Of a stretch of DNA of 64,000 bases, positions 1 to 10,497 are shown piece by piece. Origin of the DNA: Alentia gelatinosa (Eukaryota; Annelida; Polychaeta; Phyllodocida; Polynoidae). The notes under the pieces are model-generated. The model was not told the origin of the DNA and did not search any database. It saw nothing but the letters and a program-made list of their open reading frames with translations. The stretch is from contig OX465589.1 of assembly GCA_950022655.1 (NCBI GenBank), positions 29,179,970 to 29,243,969 of the forward strand, in the 5' to 3' direction. The position numbers were made by a program, and so were the translations under genes. Numbering within the stretch: position 1 is the first letter of the stretch; the number at the start of each line of letters is the position of its first letter.

Positions 1-369
1 ACGTCACAAAACGTCAAAAACATCTAAAACTCAGCGAAACACATACAACACAACCAAATACAAAACGCATACATTGTAGCAAAGCTCACGGATGAGCAGA
101 GTTTATAGTAGTAGTAAGACTTGAAAAAGACCCTTTTAACGCAGGCATAGGGAAGCCTACCCAGACTACAGCCAGTAATCCACAGGGATTTTCGTTCACA
201 AACCCCTAAAAGACTCATAGAGCGCAGTGCGGAATCTGCTTTTCCACTCTAGGCTGTCAGGGCCGAAAATAAAGTCAAGCATGTCCCACCTACATCACAA
301 AAAAGGAACGCTTATACTTCGCACTCATGTAGACAACAGTGCGGAATCTAATCATACAGACAATGAGCG
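1..369 (-). other. Post-pol noncoding stretch of element A1
   Basis: Sequence downstream of the integrase stop codon in element orientation. It matches 41177-41552 of A2 apart from a few substitutions and a 5-bp indel near position 112. I see no credible ORF. It is AT-rich with short homopurine runs. Confidence 0.6.
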
Positions 370-1677
370 CTAGGGGGGTTCCGCATAATTCGGAGGGCTA
401 AATTTCCTCAGACTATAACGACCACGGCTACCGGGTGACCGTGCCGAGGTAAACCTTTTGGCTGGCAGAGTGACAGTGCCAGGCTTAACACCAGGGGCAG
501 CCTCCGTAACCCCCTGTACCACCACGGATGGGGCTGGGCCAGAGGCGGGTAGAATGCTTGTACCCCCACCACTGTCCATATTTTTAGTACACTCCCCATT
601 AGTCGGCAATTCATACGAGCCATGCCGGTCAATCATACCCGTTTTCTGCTCAGCACCCCTGAATGGGCGTGAACCGCGACGGGAGTGTTTCTTCACAGTT
701 GACCGACGACGATCAACCGTTGAGACCGGAGCCTCAGACGAGTTCACCAGCTTGTGGTTCGCGGACACCGTCAAGCCCGACGGAGCCCTGGGGCCCCTGG
801 GAGATACACCCGAAGACAGTGCGGAATCTAGACCAACGGGCGGGGGGAGGGCATAAGAGGGGAAACCTGGCTCAGGCACAACGGATCGACCAGGGATAGA
901 TACGTTAGCATCTACGATAGACCACTCGGTCCCAGAGCACGCCTGGGCTAAGGGATACGAGGGCGAAGCTCTAGCCTCTAAAGTCGTGTCCGGCGGACCA
1001 GACGAGGCCGGAGCTTCTCCAACCAAATCACAATTACTGTCATTAGAAAAAATCCCCTCCTTAGTCGCGTCATCATACAGACGACTCAGGCGATCATTCG
1101 CTAGGGCAGGCGACCAAGGACCGTACACTCTTTTTACCTTAGCAATAGCACCAGGCTGCGGCGACGAAATCAACAAATACACCAGATCACCTACAATGAA
1201 TTCAGCGGGGCGACATTTCTGGTCACATCTAGCCCTAATCTTAGCTTTGTAATCCTCTAAAACATCATTAGTCATCTGGGTAAATAGTCCGATATTGTCT
1301 TTGATTCTCATGAAAAATTCATGATCAATAAGAGAATCAGGGAATCCAGTCATGGTAGGTAAATTCATTGACAACGGATCCCTACCAAACAGCAGCGAAT
1401 ATGGGGCAAACCCAGTTCTACCAGAGATAGTTGACCGGATTGTCCATAAAGCATACGGAATGACTTCAGGCCATCTATCATAAGAACCTTCCATATAGCA
1501 TGCCATTATTTCTTCTAAAGCTTTCTGACCACGTTCAGCTCTGGCATTCCCAGTAGGTTGGCCACCTGAAGTGAACGTTTGTTTGCAAGCCAGACGTTTA
1601 GTTACCTCGTTAAATAGAGTAGACAGGTAGTTCGGGCCTCTATCGGAATGCAGACGTTCTACTTGCCATACCTGCAT
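370..1677 (-). pseudogene. Integrase core and C-terminal tail, element A1 (broken)
   Basis: A 435-residue remnant of the Ty3 integrase that would insert the cDNA. It keeps the second catalytic Asp (LHSDRG, near residue 13) and the catalytic Glu (ARAERGQKAL). A short indel near 1665 puts the upstream part of the core, seen in A2 as the ILTFIDLLTGWPEAF segment, out of frame. Against A2, 120 nt are missing near 1138. The loss is in frame and removes the GPY/F module (RYRGPYRV in A2). The remaining 200 residues are a low-complexity Ser/Pro/Gly tail with a basic patch (STVKKHSRRGSR). It follows the H2C2-bearing fragment at 1833-2564. Confidence 0.9.
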
Positions 1678-1832
1678 ACGATACCTTTCACAAAGTATTC
1701 AGCAGTATTATCAGTGGTACTATCTATTGTACAAAAAGCTTCGGGCCAACCCGTCAAAAGATCAATAAAAGTGAGTATGTATTTAGAACCATCAAAAACA
1801 GTTTTCATAGGACCTATAAAATCCGTAGCAAC

Positions 1833-2564
1833 TCACTGAAATGGGTAGCTAGGACACTCCCATGACTGAGCTGGAGCCTGAAAATGTGGTACTTTCTTTC
1901 TTACTGCACAAACTTCACAACTTCGAACATACTGGCAAATATCTTTATGCATGTTTCGCCAGTAGAAATCCAGAGTAACTCTTTCAGCCACACTCTGAAT
2001 TCCGAGATGACCACCGGAAATAATATTGTCATGTGTCAGCTTCAGGACCTCGCTAACTAGACTCAAAGGCACCACAATTCGTGGGCGTCCAAACTTCTTC
2101 CTAGATTTCTTTCTTCTTTCAGGGCCGTCAAATTTACACAAAATACCAGAGGGCATAATCGAAAACAAATGCGCATGTCCAGCAACAATTTTAGCCAACT
2201 TCGGATCCGAAGGCAGTACAGCCAAATCAAGATACTCCATAAGAGTAGAACATTCAGGATCGTTCTTCTGAGCTTCTATAATCCCAAAAATAGTCAAACC
2301 AGATTCAGTGATTCGCAGGCCAAACAACTCAGAACCAACAGGGGGTTCACACTCACTAAGGGAGGTCTCATGTCCATGTACTCTGGACAGAAAATCAGGT
2401 AGATGGTGATTTTTACCTGGAGTATATTCCACAGTAAAATCCAGATCAGACAGGGCCAAAGCCCACCTACGAAGGCGTGCACTAGGGGCTTTATGAGCAG
2501 ATTTTAGTAATGCAACTAAAGGTCTATGGTCTGTGACAAACGTAAGTTTAGCGCCATGCAACAT
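1833..2564 (-). pseudogene. RNase H C-terminus and integrase zinc domain, element A1
   Basis: A 243-residue fragment. It starts in the RNase H fold (FVTDHRPLVALL, holding a catalytic Asp, then PGKNHHLPDFLSR) and ends in the H2C2 zinc-binding integrase N-domain (HDNIISGGHLG ... CEVCAVRKK). The 5' side is cut off by a 1-nt deletion near 2585: a T-run in A2 is one base longer. The 3' side ends at a TGA just before the VATDFIGP segment that contains the first DDE aspartate. A2 has the same TGA, which probably replaced a Trp codon. Confidence 0.92.
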
Positions 2565-2581
2565 ATCTTCATAATGTTTGG

Positions 2582-3250
2582 TTACTTTATGATAGCAAGA
2601 GCTTCCTTCTCAGTAACCATATTTAAAGTTTCAGCAGGGTTCAAAGCATGACCATAGTAAGCGACAGGATGTAGTACATCATCAATCATATGACAGATAG
2701 CAGCGCCACATGCATAATCAGAAGCATCACTAACAATGTAGAAATGGCCACCAATTTGGGGGTGAACCAGCAATGGCGGTGAGATTAACTTGCCTTTTAT
2801 CTCAAGGAAGGCTGATTCGCATTCCTCATTCCACTTAAACGGGGCACCCTTCTTTAAGAACGCATTCAGAGGAATGGCTAATTTCGAAAAATTTGGAATA
2901 AATGCACGATAATAATTGCAAAGACCTAAGAAGGAACGGATTGTTTTGACATTGTGAGGTCTCTTAAAACACTCTACTCTCTCTATGATCACACGTTGCG
3001 TCTTCAAACCTTCAGGAGTTATCAAATGACCAAGATAATTAATTTCATCACGACACCATTCGCATTTCGACGGTTTAACTTTGAGACCAGCAGCAGTTAG
3101 TGCCTTCAAAACAAGTTCAACATTAGCTAAATGATCTTCGAAATCCTTGTCATAAATAATTACGTCATCGAGGTAAGCTAGACATACTCTCGGTATCAAG
3201 CCACGCAAGGCTATAGACATGATTTTAGAGAAATGCCATGGAGCATTCAC
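2582..3250 (-). pseudogene. Reverse transcriptase palm/thumb and RNase H start, element A1
   Basis: A 222-residue fragment of pol. It has the intact RT catalytic box YLDD (about residues 26-29), the NYLGHLITPEGL thumb segment, and RNase H up to TEKEALAIIK, with the first RNase H Asp in VSDASDYACGAA. The displayed start is the GTG of LVNAPWHF, not a true initiator. The frame is open upstream to a TAA near 3361. The 1-nt deletion at its 3' end separates it from the next pol fragment. Confidence 0.93.
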
Positions 3251-3370
3251 TAAGCCAAAAGCAACACGTTTGTATCTGAAAACACCATCAGGAGTTTCAA
3301 AAGTAGTCTTATCACGAGAATTTTCGTTGATTTCACACTGATGGTAGCCAGAAAGTAGATCTTAAGCAGT

Positions 3371-4567
3371 CTAAATGGTAGGGGGTTTGTAAGCCATATA
3401 CAGAAACAGAGACCTGGCCGTAGGCATTGGAAATTTGTCCTTGTAAGTGATGGAATTCAGCCACCGATAATCAGTGCACAAACGATTCTTTCCATCTTTC
3501 TTTTTAACAACCACTAGTGGGCTGCGCCATGGGGCTTCACTCGGCTCAATCACACCTAAACGTAGTATTTCTCGAACCTGAGCATTAATAATCTCCATTT
3601 GTTGTGGGGCATACCTGTACGGTCTACTACGGGCTATACCCTGTGAATCATCAGTCCTGATGGACATAGGACTTATGGGACAGTGACCCAGCTCAAAGAT
3701 ATCAAAGGCCAAACTAGCTCTGTTGCGAATCAACATATTCTTAAACCTTTCAAGTTGTTCAGGATCTAAACACGATTTCGAAAAGTCAATAGAATCAATA
3801 TCAGCTTTGGCTGAATCAAATTTTGCTTGATCCCTGTCACTTAATTTATCCAAATTAAACAGAGAACATGGGTCATCAGAAACATAAAACTCAAATTCGT
3901 CAGGCATCCTTGGTTGAGCGCATACGGTCGTTTCATCATCAACAAAAGCCAAAACAGTATGTTTGTCAATAGAAATGGGTTCATTGCATGGGTTCATCAG
4001 TTTAATCCACCATACTTTACCTACGGTGTTCACGGCAGCTTCTACACACACGGGCGAGATTTCTGCAGGTTTGCAGCACACCGGGCTGTCATTGCAGGAT
4101 TCCACTGGGAACCAGGAATTTACAGCACACAACGTCTCTGCCATAGGCTGCATGTGAATAGTCTGTGTAGGAGAGATGGGGTTACCTCCAAACAGTTTAA
4201 CAGTACCCTGACTAACAGAAATACTGCTTTTCATAGAAGCCAGCAATGTTCTACCCATAATAATACCAGGTGATAGTTTATCCAAAACATAGAAATCAAA
4301 GGCCAAAAACACTTTCTGGATATTAAAGGCCAGTCGAACCTTAAATAAGATATTGATATTAGAGCAGTCTGGCAAAATTACTGGTGAGTCACATGAAGTA
4401 TCACGATGTACGATACAAATATCAGGTATGTCTTTAAGCTTCTCCAGAGAGATAAAACAATCACTAGCACCAGTATCAACCAGAGCATTTATCTTGACAT
4501 TTTTAAACTCAAAAGGCACATATATCGGATCAGACCTTACTTTCGAATCTTTACTGGGCCCACTCAC
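3371..4567 (-). pseudogene. Protease and RT fingers, element A1
   Basis: A 398-residue N-terminal pol fragment. The aspartic protease signature LVDTGASD lies near residues 30-37, with a GRTLLA flap-like segment further on. The RT finger region APWRSPLVVVKKKDGKNRLC and DYRWLNSITYKDKFPMP is near the end. It terminates at TAG, and four codons later a TAA precedes DLLSGYHQ. Both stops also occur in A2. The frame is open upstream of the displayed GTG and joins gag by a -1 shift at 4612-4618. Confidence 0.93.
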
Positions 4568-4605
4568 GGGAAATAATTTCGGCTCTGCTGAGCAAGCGGA
4601 CCCCT

Positions 4606-5832
4606 TTAAGCGTTTCCCTGACGACTATTACCATTGTCAAAGGACAATCTGCGTGCAGGGTAGTATTTGTTACGTGACTCGTCAATTCTAACATGATTAA
4701 ACTCATCAACACGTTGACGTATCCACCTACAGTCCTCTGTCACGTGACCGCACTGCTTGTGCAACAAGCAGTACTTACTCTTGTCTACCTCTCGGTACCC
4801 ATCCGGAGACTGGTACCGGCGGTTACCTGGCGACGGACTGCGGGACTGCCCACCTGCGCATCTGGAAGGAGAGTCGAAGGGACGGCTTCCATTTGCTGGG
4901 GCCGAGTAGGAACGTCCACCAGATGAAGGGGGCGGTGTCCACGGACGTTGTTCTGACCGATAGCCACCTGACCATCGATCAGCGGATGGTGATCGGTATC
5001 GTTGATCAGCACGACGATCACGGTCGTCACCAGAACGGTAGGAGTCGCGGGAGGGACGGTCCTGGTGGTAGGGGCGGCTCATCGGAGACGCCTCACGGGG
5101 TCTTGACATCAGGGGTCTTGTAGACAGCATAGACAGCACCACATCCACCTTGTCACACAGCTTAGCGACTAGGGGATCCGGGGCAGGAGAGACAGGTGAG
5201 ACTGAACGAGACCTGTTTGTAGACACTGAGTGGAGGCTTCGTGCCACCGACGACGGTGCTGCAGACGGAGCCACTGAAGAGATAGAACTCAGCCTGGCAG
5301 CAGCATTCACAGCTTCTTGGAAGTTACCTGGATTGATCACAGCCAGATTGTGCGCGAGTACAGCGTCAATACCTGCTATAAAGACTGCAAGTAGTGCACC
5401 ATCATCAACACCTGTACGTGCCTGCTCTTGCCGCAACTTGCCAGCAAAATCAAGCACTGACTGTCCTGGAACTTGTTTCAGGGCAAAGAACTCCTTATGT
5501 CTCTGCCACAAAGGACGAATGTCACCAAACAATTCCAATAATGCTGCTTTTAGATGATCGTATGTGTCTTTTCTGTTGTCTGGGAGAGCACGGACCCAGT
5601 CAGCAGCAGCTCCCCTCAGGCCATGTATTGTCATAGCCACCTTCTGTGCATCTGGCCAATTACAGATATTGCTAACACTGTGCATGTCATGTAAGAAGGT
5701 GTCAACACGCTCACTGCTGAGACCTGAGAACTGAGGTACCTTAATATGAGGTATATGAGGTCTTGGTGCCTGGCCATCCTGAACAGCAGGGCCCTGGGCG
5801 CCTTGATTACCGTGACCCTGCTGAGCATTCAT
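4606..5832 (-). pseudogene. Gag capsid and nucleocapsid, element A1
   Basis: A 408-residue C-terminal part of Gag, the structural protein that packages element RNA. It contains a Retrotrans_gag-like capsid helix bundle (FSGLSSERVDTFLHDM ... GLRGAAADWV ... LAVFIAGID) and a Ser/Arg-rich linker. It ends with a zinc knuckle of the CxxHxxxGHxTEDC type (CLLHKQCGHVTEDC). This copy keeps the knuckle that A2 has lost. A nonsense change at 5896-5898 cuts it from the N-terminal part. Gag stops at TAA (4606-4608), six codons after the knuckle-distal basic segment. Confidence 0.9.
4612..4618 (-). promoter_or_regulatory. -1 frameshift slippery heptamer GGGAAAC (gag/pol, A1)
   Basis: In gag frame the 3' end reads CAG-GGA-AAC-GCT-TAA, giving a canonical X-XXY-YYZ heptamer, G-GGA-AAC, one codon before the gag stop. 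A -1 slip enters a frame that stays open (GKRLKGSACSAEPKLF...) into the protease ORF. A small GCTC-AGCA-GAGC hairpin lies about 18 nt downstream. The same heptamer is a known retroviral gag-pro shift site. Use here is inferred. Confidence 0.7.
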
Positions 5833-5895
5833 GATGGGTAATTGTTGATTTAAGGCAGAATCATCAGGTTGAATGTTACCACCACTAGCCAGCAG

Positions 5896-6690
5896 TCAAG
5901 TCCGGGGGACTGTCCCACTAGGCAAGTCTGTCTCTAAAACGTCCCGAAGATTTTCTGTATCGGAAACAGAGCCAGAAGCAGACTCAGTGTCCCCAATAAA
6001 ATCCTTAATACTATTCAACAATGCCCTATTACTGTCACGTGTAGGATCATCATAATCTGAAGAATCCCCAAACAGTTGCCTTGCCTGAAAAGACGATTCT
6101 TGTCTCTGAACAGTACTGAAACTTGACTGGGGTGTTGAAAATTGACTTGTGGTAGGGTTAGGTGCTACACCGGTAAGTGCATGTATGTCGGGCACCAAAG
6201 CCGTAGGCCCACCTGTAGGGGTTTGACCGGGTTTGAAAGTCCCTACAGACCGGATATCAGTTATGTAGCCACTTAGAAGGACAGAATCGTGGCTTGTTGA
6301 TTCCAACAACGTCTTAGTAGGTGTCGGGCCGTCCAAGCGGTCATTGGAAACGTTTGTCCCTGGTGCCACACCCGAAGGTGCGCGCGCATTGGATACGGCA
6401 CCAGTAACAGAAGAAAAGTCAGAACTGTCTATAGACACTTTAGAAGATCGTGAAGTGTCTGAATAGGAATTAGGACTCATAGATAATGTAGAATCTGTAG
6501 GACAGACTAAACGTTCTGAGGGAGAACTCCCCTCACAGGTAGCTGGAGAACTGTGGCCACCAGCTGCACCAGCACCCAGAGAAGACTGATCTTGAGTATT
6601 AATCACAGTCGGAGCACTCCTTAAGGTACGATCTGAGGAAGGTACACAAACACTTTTAGTCTTATGAGGCACTGGAAAACGACCAGTCAT
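5896..6690 (-). pseudogene. Gag N-terminal region, element A1
   Basis: A 264-residue Ser/Thr/Pro-rich N-terminal Gag domain starting at an ATG (MTGRFPVPHKTK). It is open to a TGA that replaces the GGA present in A2. I do not recognise a domain in it. Its place 150 bp downstream of the LTR and its continuity with the capsid in A2 make it Gag. In A2 the same region has a 10-nt deletion instead. Confidence 0.85.
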
Positions 6691-6840
6691 TGCCAGGAAT
6701 CATAGTGGAATCGGTAGATAGTGAGTCACTTGTGAGTTATACTAATCAGAACCCTAATACCATGTGAAACCATACAACAATCAAAGACACTCAAACCATG
6801 TAGACACGTGTAATTACCTTATAAATGGGTTCTCCACCAG
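6691..6840 (-). other. A1 leader with putative primer-binding site
   Basis: 150 bp between the LTR and the gag ATG. One base inside the LTR edge, on the minus strand, the sequence TGGTGGAGAACCC begins with TGG, as expected for a site pairing with a tRNA 3' CCA end. I could not assign the tRNA. Confidence 0.5.
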
Positions 6841-8659
6841 TGTTCTGGTGGTCTACGGGTTAATTAGTGATGTTAATTACTGTATTACATAAGAGGAGGA
6901 GAATTAGTAACAAGTCTGTACATACACGCTTAGAAGTCCTACGTGAGTGCATAGTGATGTCTAGCGTGAGGCTTTCCTAGCTTAGTTGCCTTTAATCAAA
7001 CCCTTGTGCCATCTAGTGGCCAAGTTGGGAAACTACTGAAACATCTAACGTGCTGATTACGGCACGTTGTGGCCATGAAACGAATTACGGATTTTCTTAG
7101 TTAAGTTATAAGGAGGGTGTCGACACCTAGCGGTGAACGTAGGTAAACTGGGCGTAGATTCGCCTCCTACGTCTCGAAGGAATAGCTCAACACATGTCCG
7201 TAACTCATTGACTAATGAGTTACGTCCATCCCTAATTCATAAACCATACAAAGGCATAAATAAGAATCACATATCATTGGTTCATTATAAGCAAGTCAGT
7301 TCATGAGTAACATGATGTTGATAGACAATGTAAGAGTCAGACACCTAAGTCCCAACACAGTTAGACTTAACAAGGTGTCCGAAACGAACCACGTAATCAA
7401 GAGTGATTACAATAATTCAAAGTTCGAGTTCTTCTTAGGCACTGTCCCAAAGTCTTGTCACAGAGTGGAGACACTCGTACTCAGAGTTTGACAAAAGAGA
7501 ATGAACTGTAATAACAGTAACTCAAAACAATGCAAGGTGTTTGCAGCATTAACTCACCAGTCTAAGTGAATGTCCGAAGTGAACTCACGAGATTCCTAAA
7601 GTCACTAATAAACTTTGATCCTTCCGAATGGAGAGTTGGAGGGAAGTAGAAGTGAAGTATAGAAGTGAAGACGTTCGAATGTGAACGTTAATAGATCGAA
7701 AGATTCCTATGTATGTCCTTTACAGAAGTTGTGTCCTTGGAGAGTCCCAATCCAAGTCACTTTCTACTATCTGAGTCCGCTAGGCAAAACGCCTTAGCTG
7801 AGCCTATCAGATATAATATTACTGCAGAATCCGTGCACTTCTTCCGGTATCCGGAGCCAAGCAGAACGCGTCCGATTCGCAGGAGGTGGTGGTAGAGACT
7901 GACGATACGGTCAGCTCGGGAGCAGATCGAAAATGAGCATTTTCTAAAGGATCATGGGAAATTTGGAATAGATCTCGTTTTGAGTTCATGCGGGTCCGAG
8001 ACACGCGTGGCTATGTTAATGCCGCGGGAATTCGGGAATACCCTGAGAGGGGACTTCCCCAGGGAACTCCAGAGGCGACCCTCAGTCGTCACAGTGACGT
8101 CAGAGGGTCTATTCCCAGAAGCGCGGTGTTCCCCAGAGGCTAGCTAGTAGTATAAGGAACATCGCTTCTGTCATGGCTATCTACTCTGAAGTATAACCAG
8201 CCTATAACGTGGCTTAGCAGATAACCATGATTAACACCTTAACATGTAGTGTCAAATACTAACACCAAATACCGATGTATGTTGTTTAACACCAATACTC
8301 AATGCCAATACTAACACCCAAAAGCAGCACTCAACAGTGAGTGCATAATGATAACACTAACACTCAACACCGAGTGCGTAATGGTAATACTTCCAGTGTC
8401 AACACTCAACACAGGGTGCGTGATGGTAATACCTCTAATATTAACACTCATTAAATACTAACACCTAACGAAAACACTTGATACCATACAAACAGTTGTC
8501 AGTATAGTTTCCTTCCTCTTGGTACTTATACATGATATGTTACATTTCTATACTTATACATATTAGATTCTATTTTTAATACCTAATAAAACGACATTTC
8601 AATATACTTTCATTTTCATAATTATACATTCTTTTGTCCTTAGCTTTGGTTACAGCACA
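6841..8659 (-). repeat. 5' LTR of element A1 (1819 bp)
   Basis: Borders were set by comparing three copies (6841-8659, 24992-27210, 48137-49956). It begins TGTTCTGG and ends CAGCACA on the plus strand, so it has TG...CA ends. It contains a run of three imperfect repeats of about 45 bp (about 8336-8460), each centred on CACTCAACACCGAGTG, which can form a small hairpin. The 60-codon ORF at 7713-7895 recurs in all LTR copies but shows no sign of being a gene. Confidence 0.92.
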
Positions 8660-8988
8660 GACCCTTGGGCCCTCACTTTGAAGGCGGGTTCTTGAAACCT
8701 TCCTGGTGGTTAGGCGAGTCTTTCAGATTAGTTTCTCCAGCGTTACCTGGCACCTACGTGCTGGTGTACTGTACTTGTGGGAAAGATCTTCCAGATCTTT
8801 CCGGGAAGTAGTAAATAATAAACATCTCTGTTTATTAAAAGACGTTGTTGTGTTATGTGTGACTAGGTCTGTGCAAACTAACCGAAAACCAAACCAACCT
8901 ACGTAGAACGCGTAGGGTGGGATCCTGCCTGGAACTAGCGTTCCGGATTGGGGTCATCCAACCTGCTAGACAGGGGGCGACCACAACA
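8660..8988 (+). repeat. Second half of LTR-B, starting with the GACC target duplication
   Basis: 329 bp directly after LTR A1, ending CCACAACA. That end is the near-complement of TGTAGTGG, which starts LTR-B at 24786. It holds an AATAAA-like stretch and GT-rich sequence suited to an R/U5 region. The same block follows A2 at 49957-50285. The first four bases (GACC) are the proposed target-site duplication of the A insertion. Confidence 0.8.
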
Positions 8989-9430
8989 CTTCATATATTT
9001 CCATATTTGCATCTATTAAACACTCAAGTTCAGTACATCTGTACATCTAGATTTTGAGAATGATAAGAATCAATGAAAGCAATACACACACCACAGGTGT
9101 CATTTCCCAACAACTATAACTAAATATACAAGCACAGTCTATCTGAGTTGAGGGCAGACACTGCAGAATGGATACTCAAAACTCGCTCACATTTTCAGCA
9201 AAATTTGAAGCTAAGGTAATATAAATAGTAATAATACTTCCAAAATATTCTACTTCATGTATATCCATATTTGCATCTATCAAATACTCAAGTTCAGTAC
9301 TAGAAAAAAACGGGTCGAATTTGTTGTGGGTCGAGTTCCATTTAAGGGTCGAGTTTGTTGTGGGTCAAGTTTTTTATTGATCGATTTTGTTGCGGGTCGA
9401 GTTTTCCAGTATTCATGAGTGACTCTTATT
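8989..9430. repeat. AT-rich satellite with GGGTCGAGTTT-like units
   Basis: Satellite that resumes after LTR-B. It carries motifs found throughout the array (CATATTTGCATCTATTAAA, GGGCAGACACTGCAGAATGG), then degenerate copies of GGGTCGAGTTT. The section from 9043 is repeated at 9796 (offset 753 bp). No gene. Confidence 0.85.
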
Positions 9431-10235
9431 GGTTAAGGGTTAGGGTTAGGGTTAGGGTTAGTGTTAGGGTTAGGGTTAGGGATATGGATATGGATAGGTT
9501 AGGGTTAGTGTTAGGATAGGGTTAGGGATAGGGTTAGGGATAGGGTTAGGGATAGAGTTAGGGATTGGGTTAGGGTTAGGGCTAGGGTTAGGGATAGAGT
9601 TAGGGATTGGGTTAGGGTTAGGGCTAGGGTTAGGGTTAGGGTTAGGGTTAGAATTAGGGTTAGGGTTAGGGTTAGGGTTGGGGTTGAACTTAAAGCGCCA
9701 TACTAACAGTATCCTGCAATACAGGTACAGGTACCTGTACAATAATACTAAGTTCTCTGATGCGTTGTAGTTTTGAAATGCATTGTTTACTAAGCTGTAC
9801 ATCTAGATTTTGAGAATGATAAGAATCAATGAAAGCAATACACACACCACAGGTGTCATTTCCCAACAACTATAACTAAATATACAAGCACAGTCTATCT
9901 GAGTTGAGGGCAGACACTGCAGAATGGATACTCAAAACTCGCTCACATTTTCAGCAAAATTTGAAGCTAAGGTAATATAAATAGTAATAATACTTCCAAA
10001 ATATTCTACTTCATGTATATCCATATTTGCATCTATTGAATACTCAAGTTCAGTACTAGAAAAAAACGGATCGAATTTGTTGTGGGTCGAGTTCCATTTA
10101 CGGGTCGAGTTTGTTGTGGGTCAAGTTTTTTATTGATCGATTTTGATGCGGGTCGAGTTTTCCAGTATTCATGAGTGACTCTTATTGGTTAAGGGTTAGG
10201 GTTAGGGTTAGGGTAAGTGTTAGGATAGGGTAAGG
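9043..10235. repeat. 753-bp tandem duplication of satellite plus telomere-like array
   Basis: The text from the TACATCTAGATTTTGAGAATG motif at about 9043 recurs nearly base for base at about 9796, continuing through the GGGTCGAGTTT block into TTAGGG repeats. The proline/asparagine ORF spanning 9476-9802 is only a translation of the repeat. Confidence 0.85.
9431..9688. repeat. TTAGGG/ATAGGG interstitial telomere-like array
   Basis: Runs of TTAGGG mixed with ATAGGG, TTAGGGC and GATATGG variants, G-rich strand on plus. It is bounded on the right by the GTTGAACTTAAAGCGCC spacer. It is degenerate, so it is an interstitial array and not a chromosome end. Confidence 0.92.
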
Positions 10236-10492
10236 GTTAGGGTAAGGGTTAAGTACAGGGATAGGGATAGGGATAGGGTTAGCCCTGGAGAGGGTTAGTG
10301 ATAGGGATAGGGATAGGGTTAGGGTTAGGGTTAGGGTTGGTGTTGAACTTAAAACGCCCTTCTAACAGTATCCTGTAATACAGGGTTAGGGTTGGGGATA
10401 GGGTTAGGGTTAGGGTTAGGGATAGGGATAGGGTCAGGGTTAGGGTTAGGATAGGGTTGGGGATAGGGCTAGGGATAGGGTTAGGGATAGAG
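10192..10492. repeat. Telomere-like array interrupted by the GTTGAACTT spacer
   Basis: TTAGGG/ATAGGG runs flank a 50-bp spacer (TTGAACTTAAAACGCCC ... CCTGTAATACAGGG). The last 17 bp, TAGGGTTAGGGATAGAG (10476-10492), form the left copy of the target duplication of the Penelope-like insertion. Confidence 0.9.
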
Positions 10493-10497
10493 TCAAT

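Larger units (their letters stand above)
1..8659 (-). mobile_element. Element A1: 5' portion of a Ty3/gypsy provirus (LTR-gag-pol)
   Basis: Minus-strand LTR retroelement entering from the left window edge. In element order it has a 5' LTR (8659-6841), a leader, gag, and pol with protease, RT, RNase H and integrase. It is a near-identical sister of element A2 (41177-49956), with position 1 matching about 41177. The 3' part, including any env and the 3' LTR, lies outside the window. Reading frames are broken by stops, indels and a 120-nt deletion, so this copy cannot be autonomous. Its right border is followed by GACC and the second half of LTR-B, exactly as for A2. Confidence 0.93.

Noticed and set aside
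7713..7895. 60-codon ORF conserved in three LTR copies (also 26263 and 49009)
   Set aside because: Conservation is explained by LTR homology. There is no start context, domain or codon signal.
9476..9802. Pro/Asn-repeat ORF (and similar ones at 13460, 50773, 51461, 62802)
   Set aside because: These are translations of TTAGGG/ATAGGG arrays, not genes.
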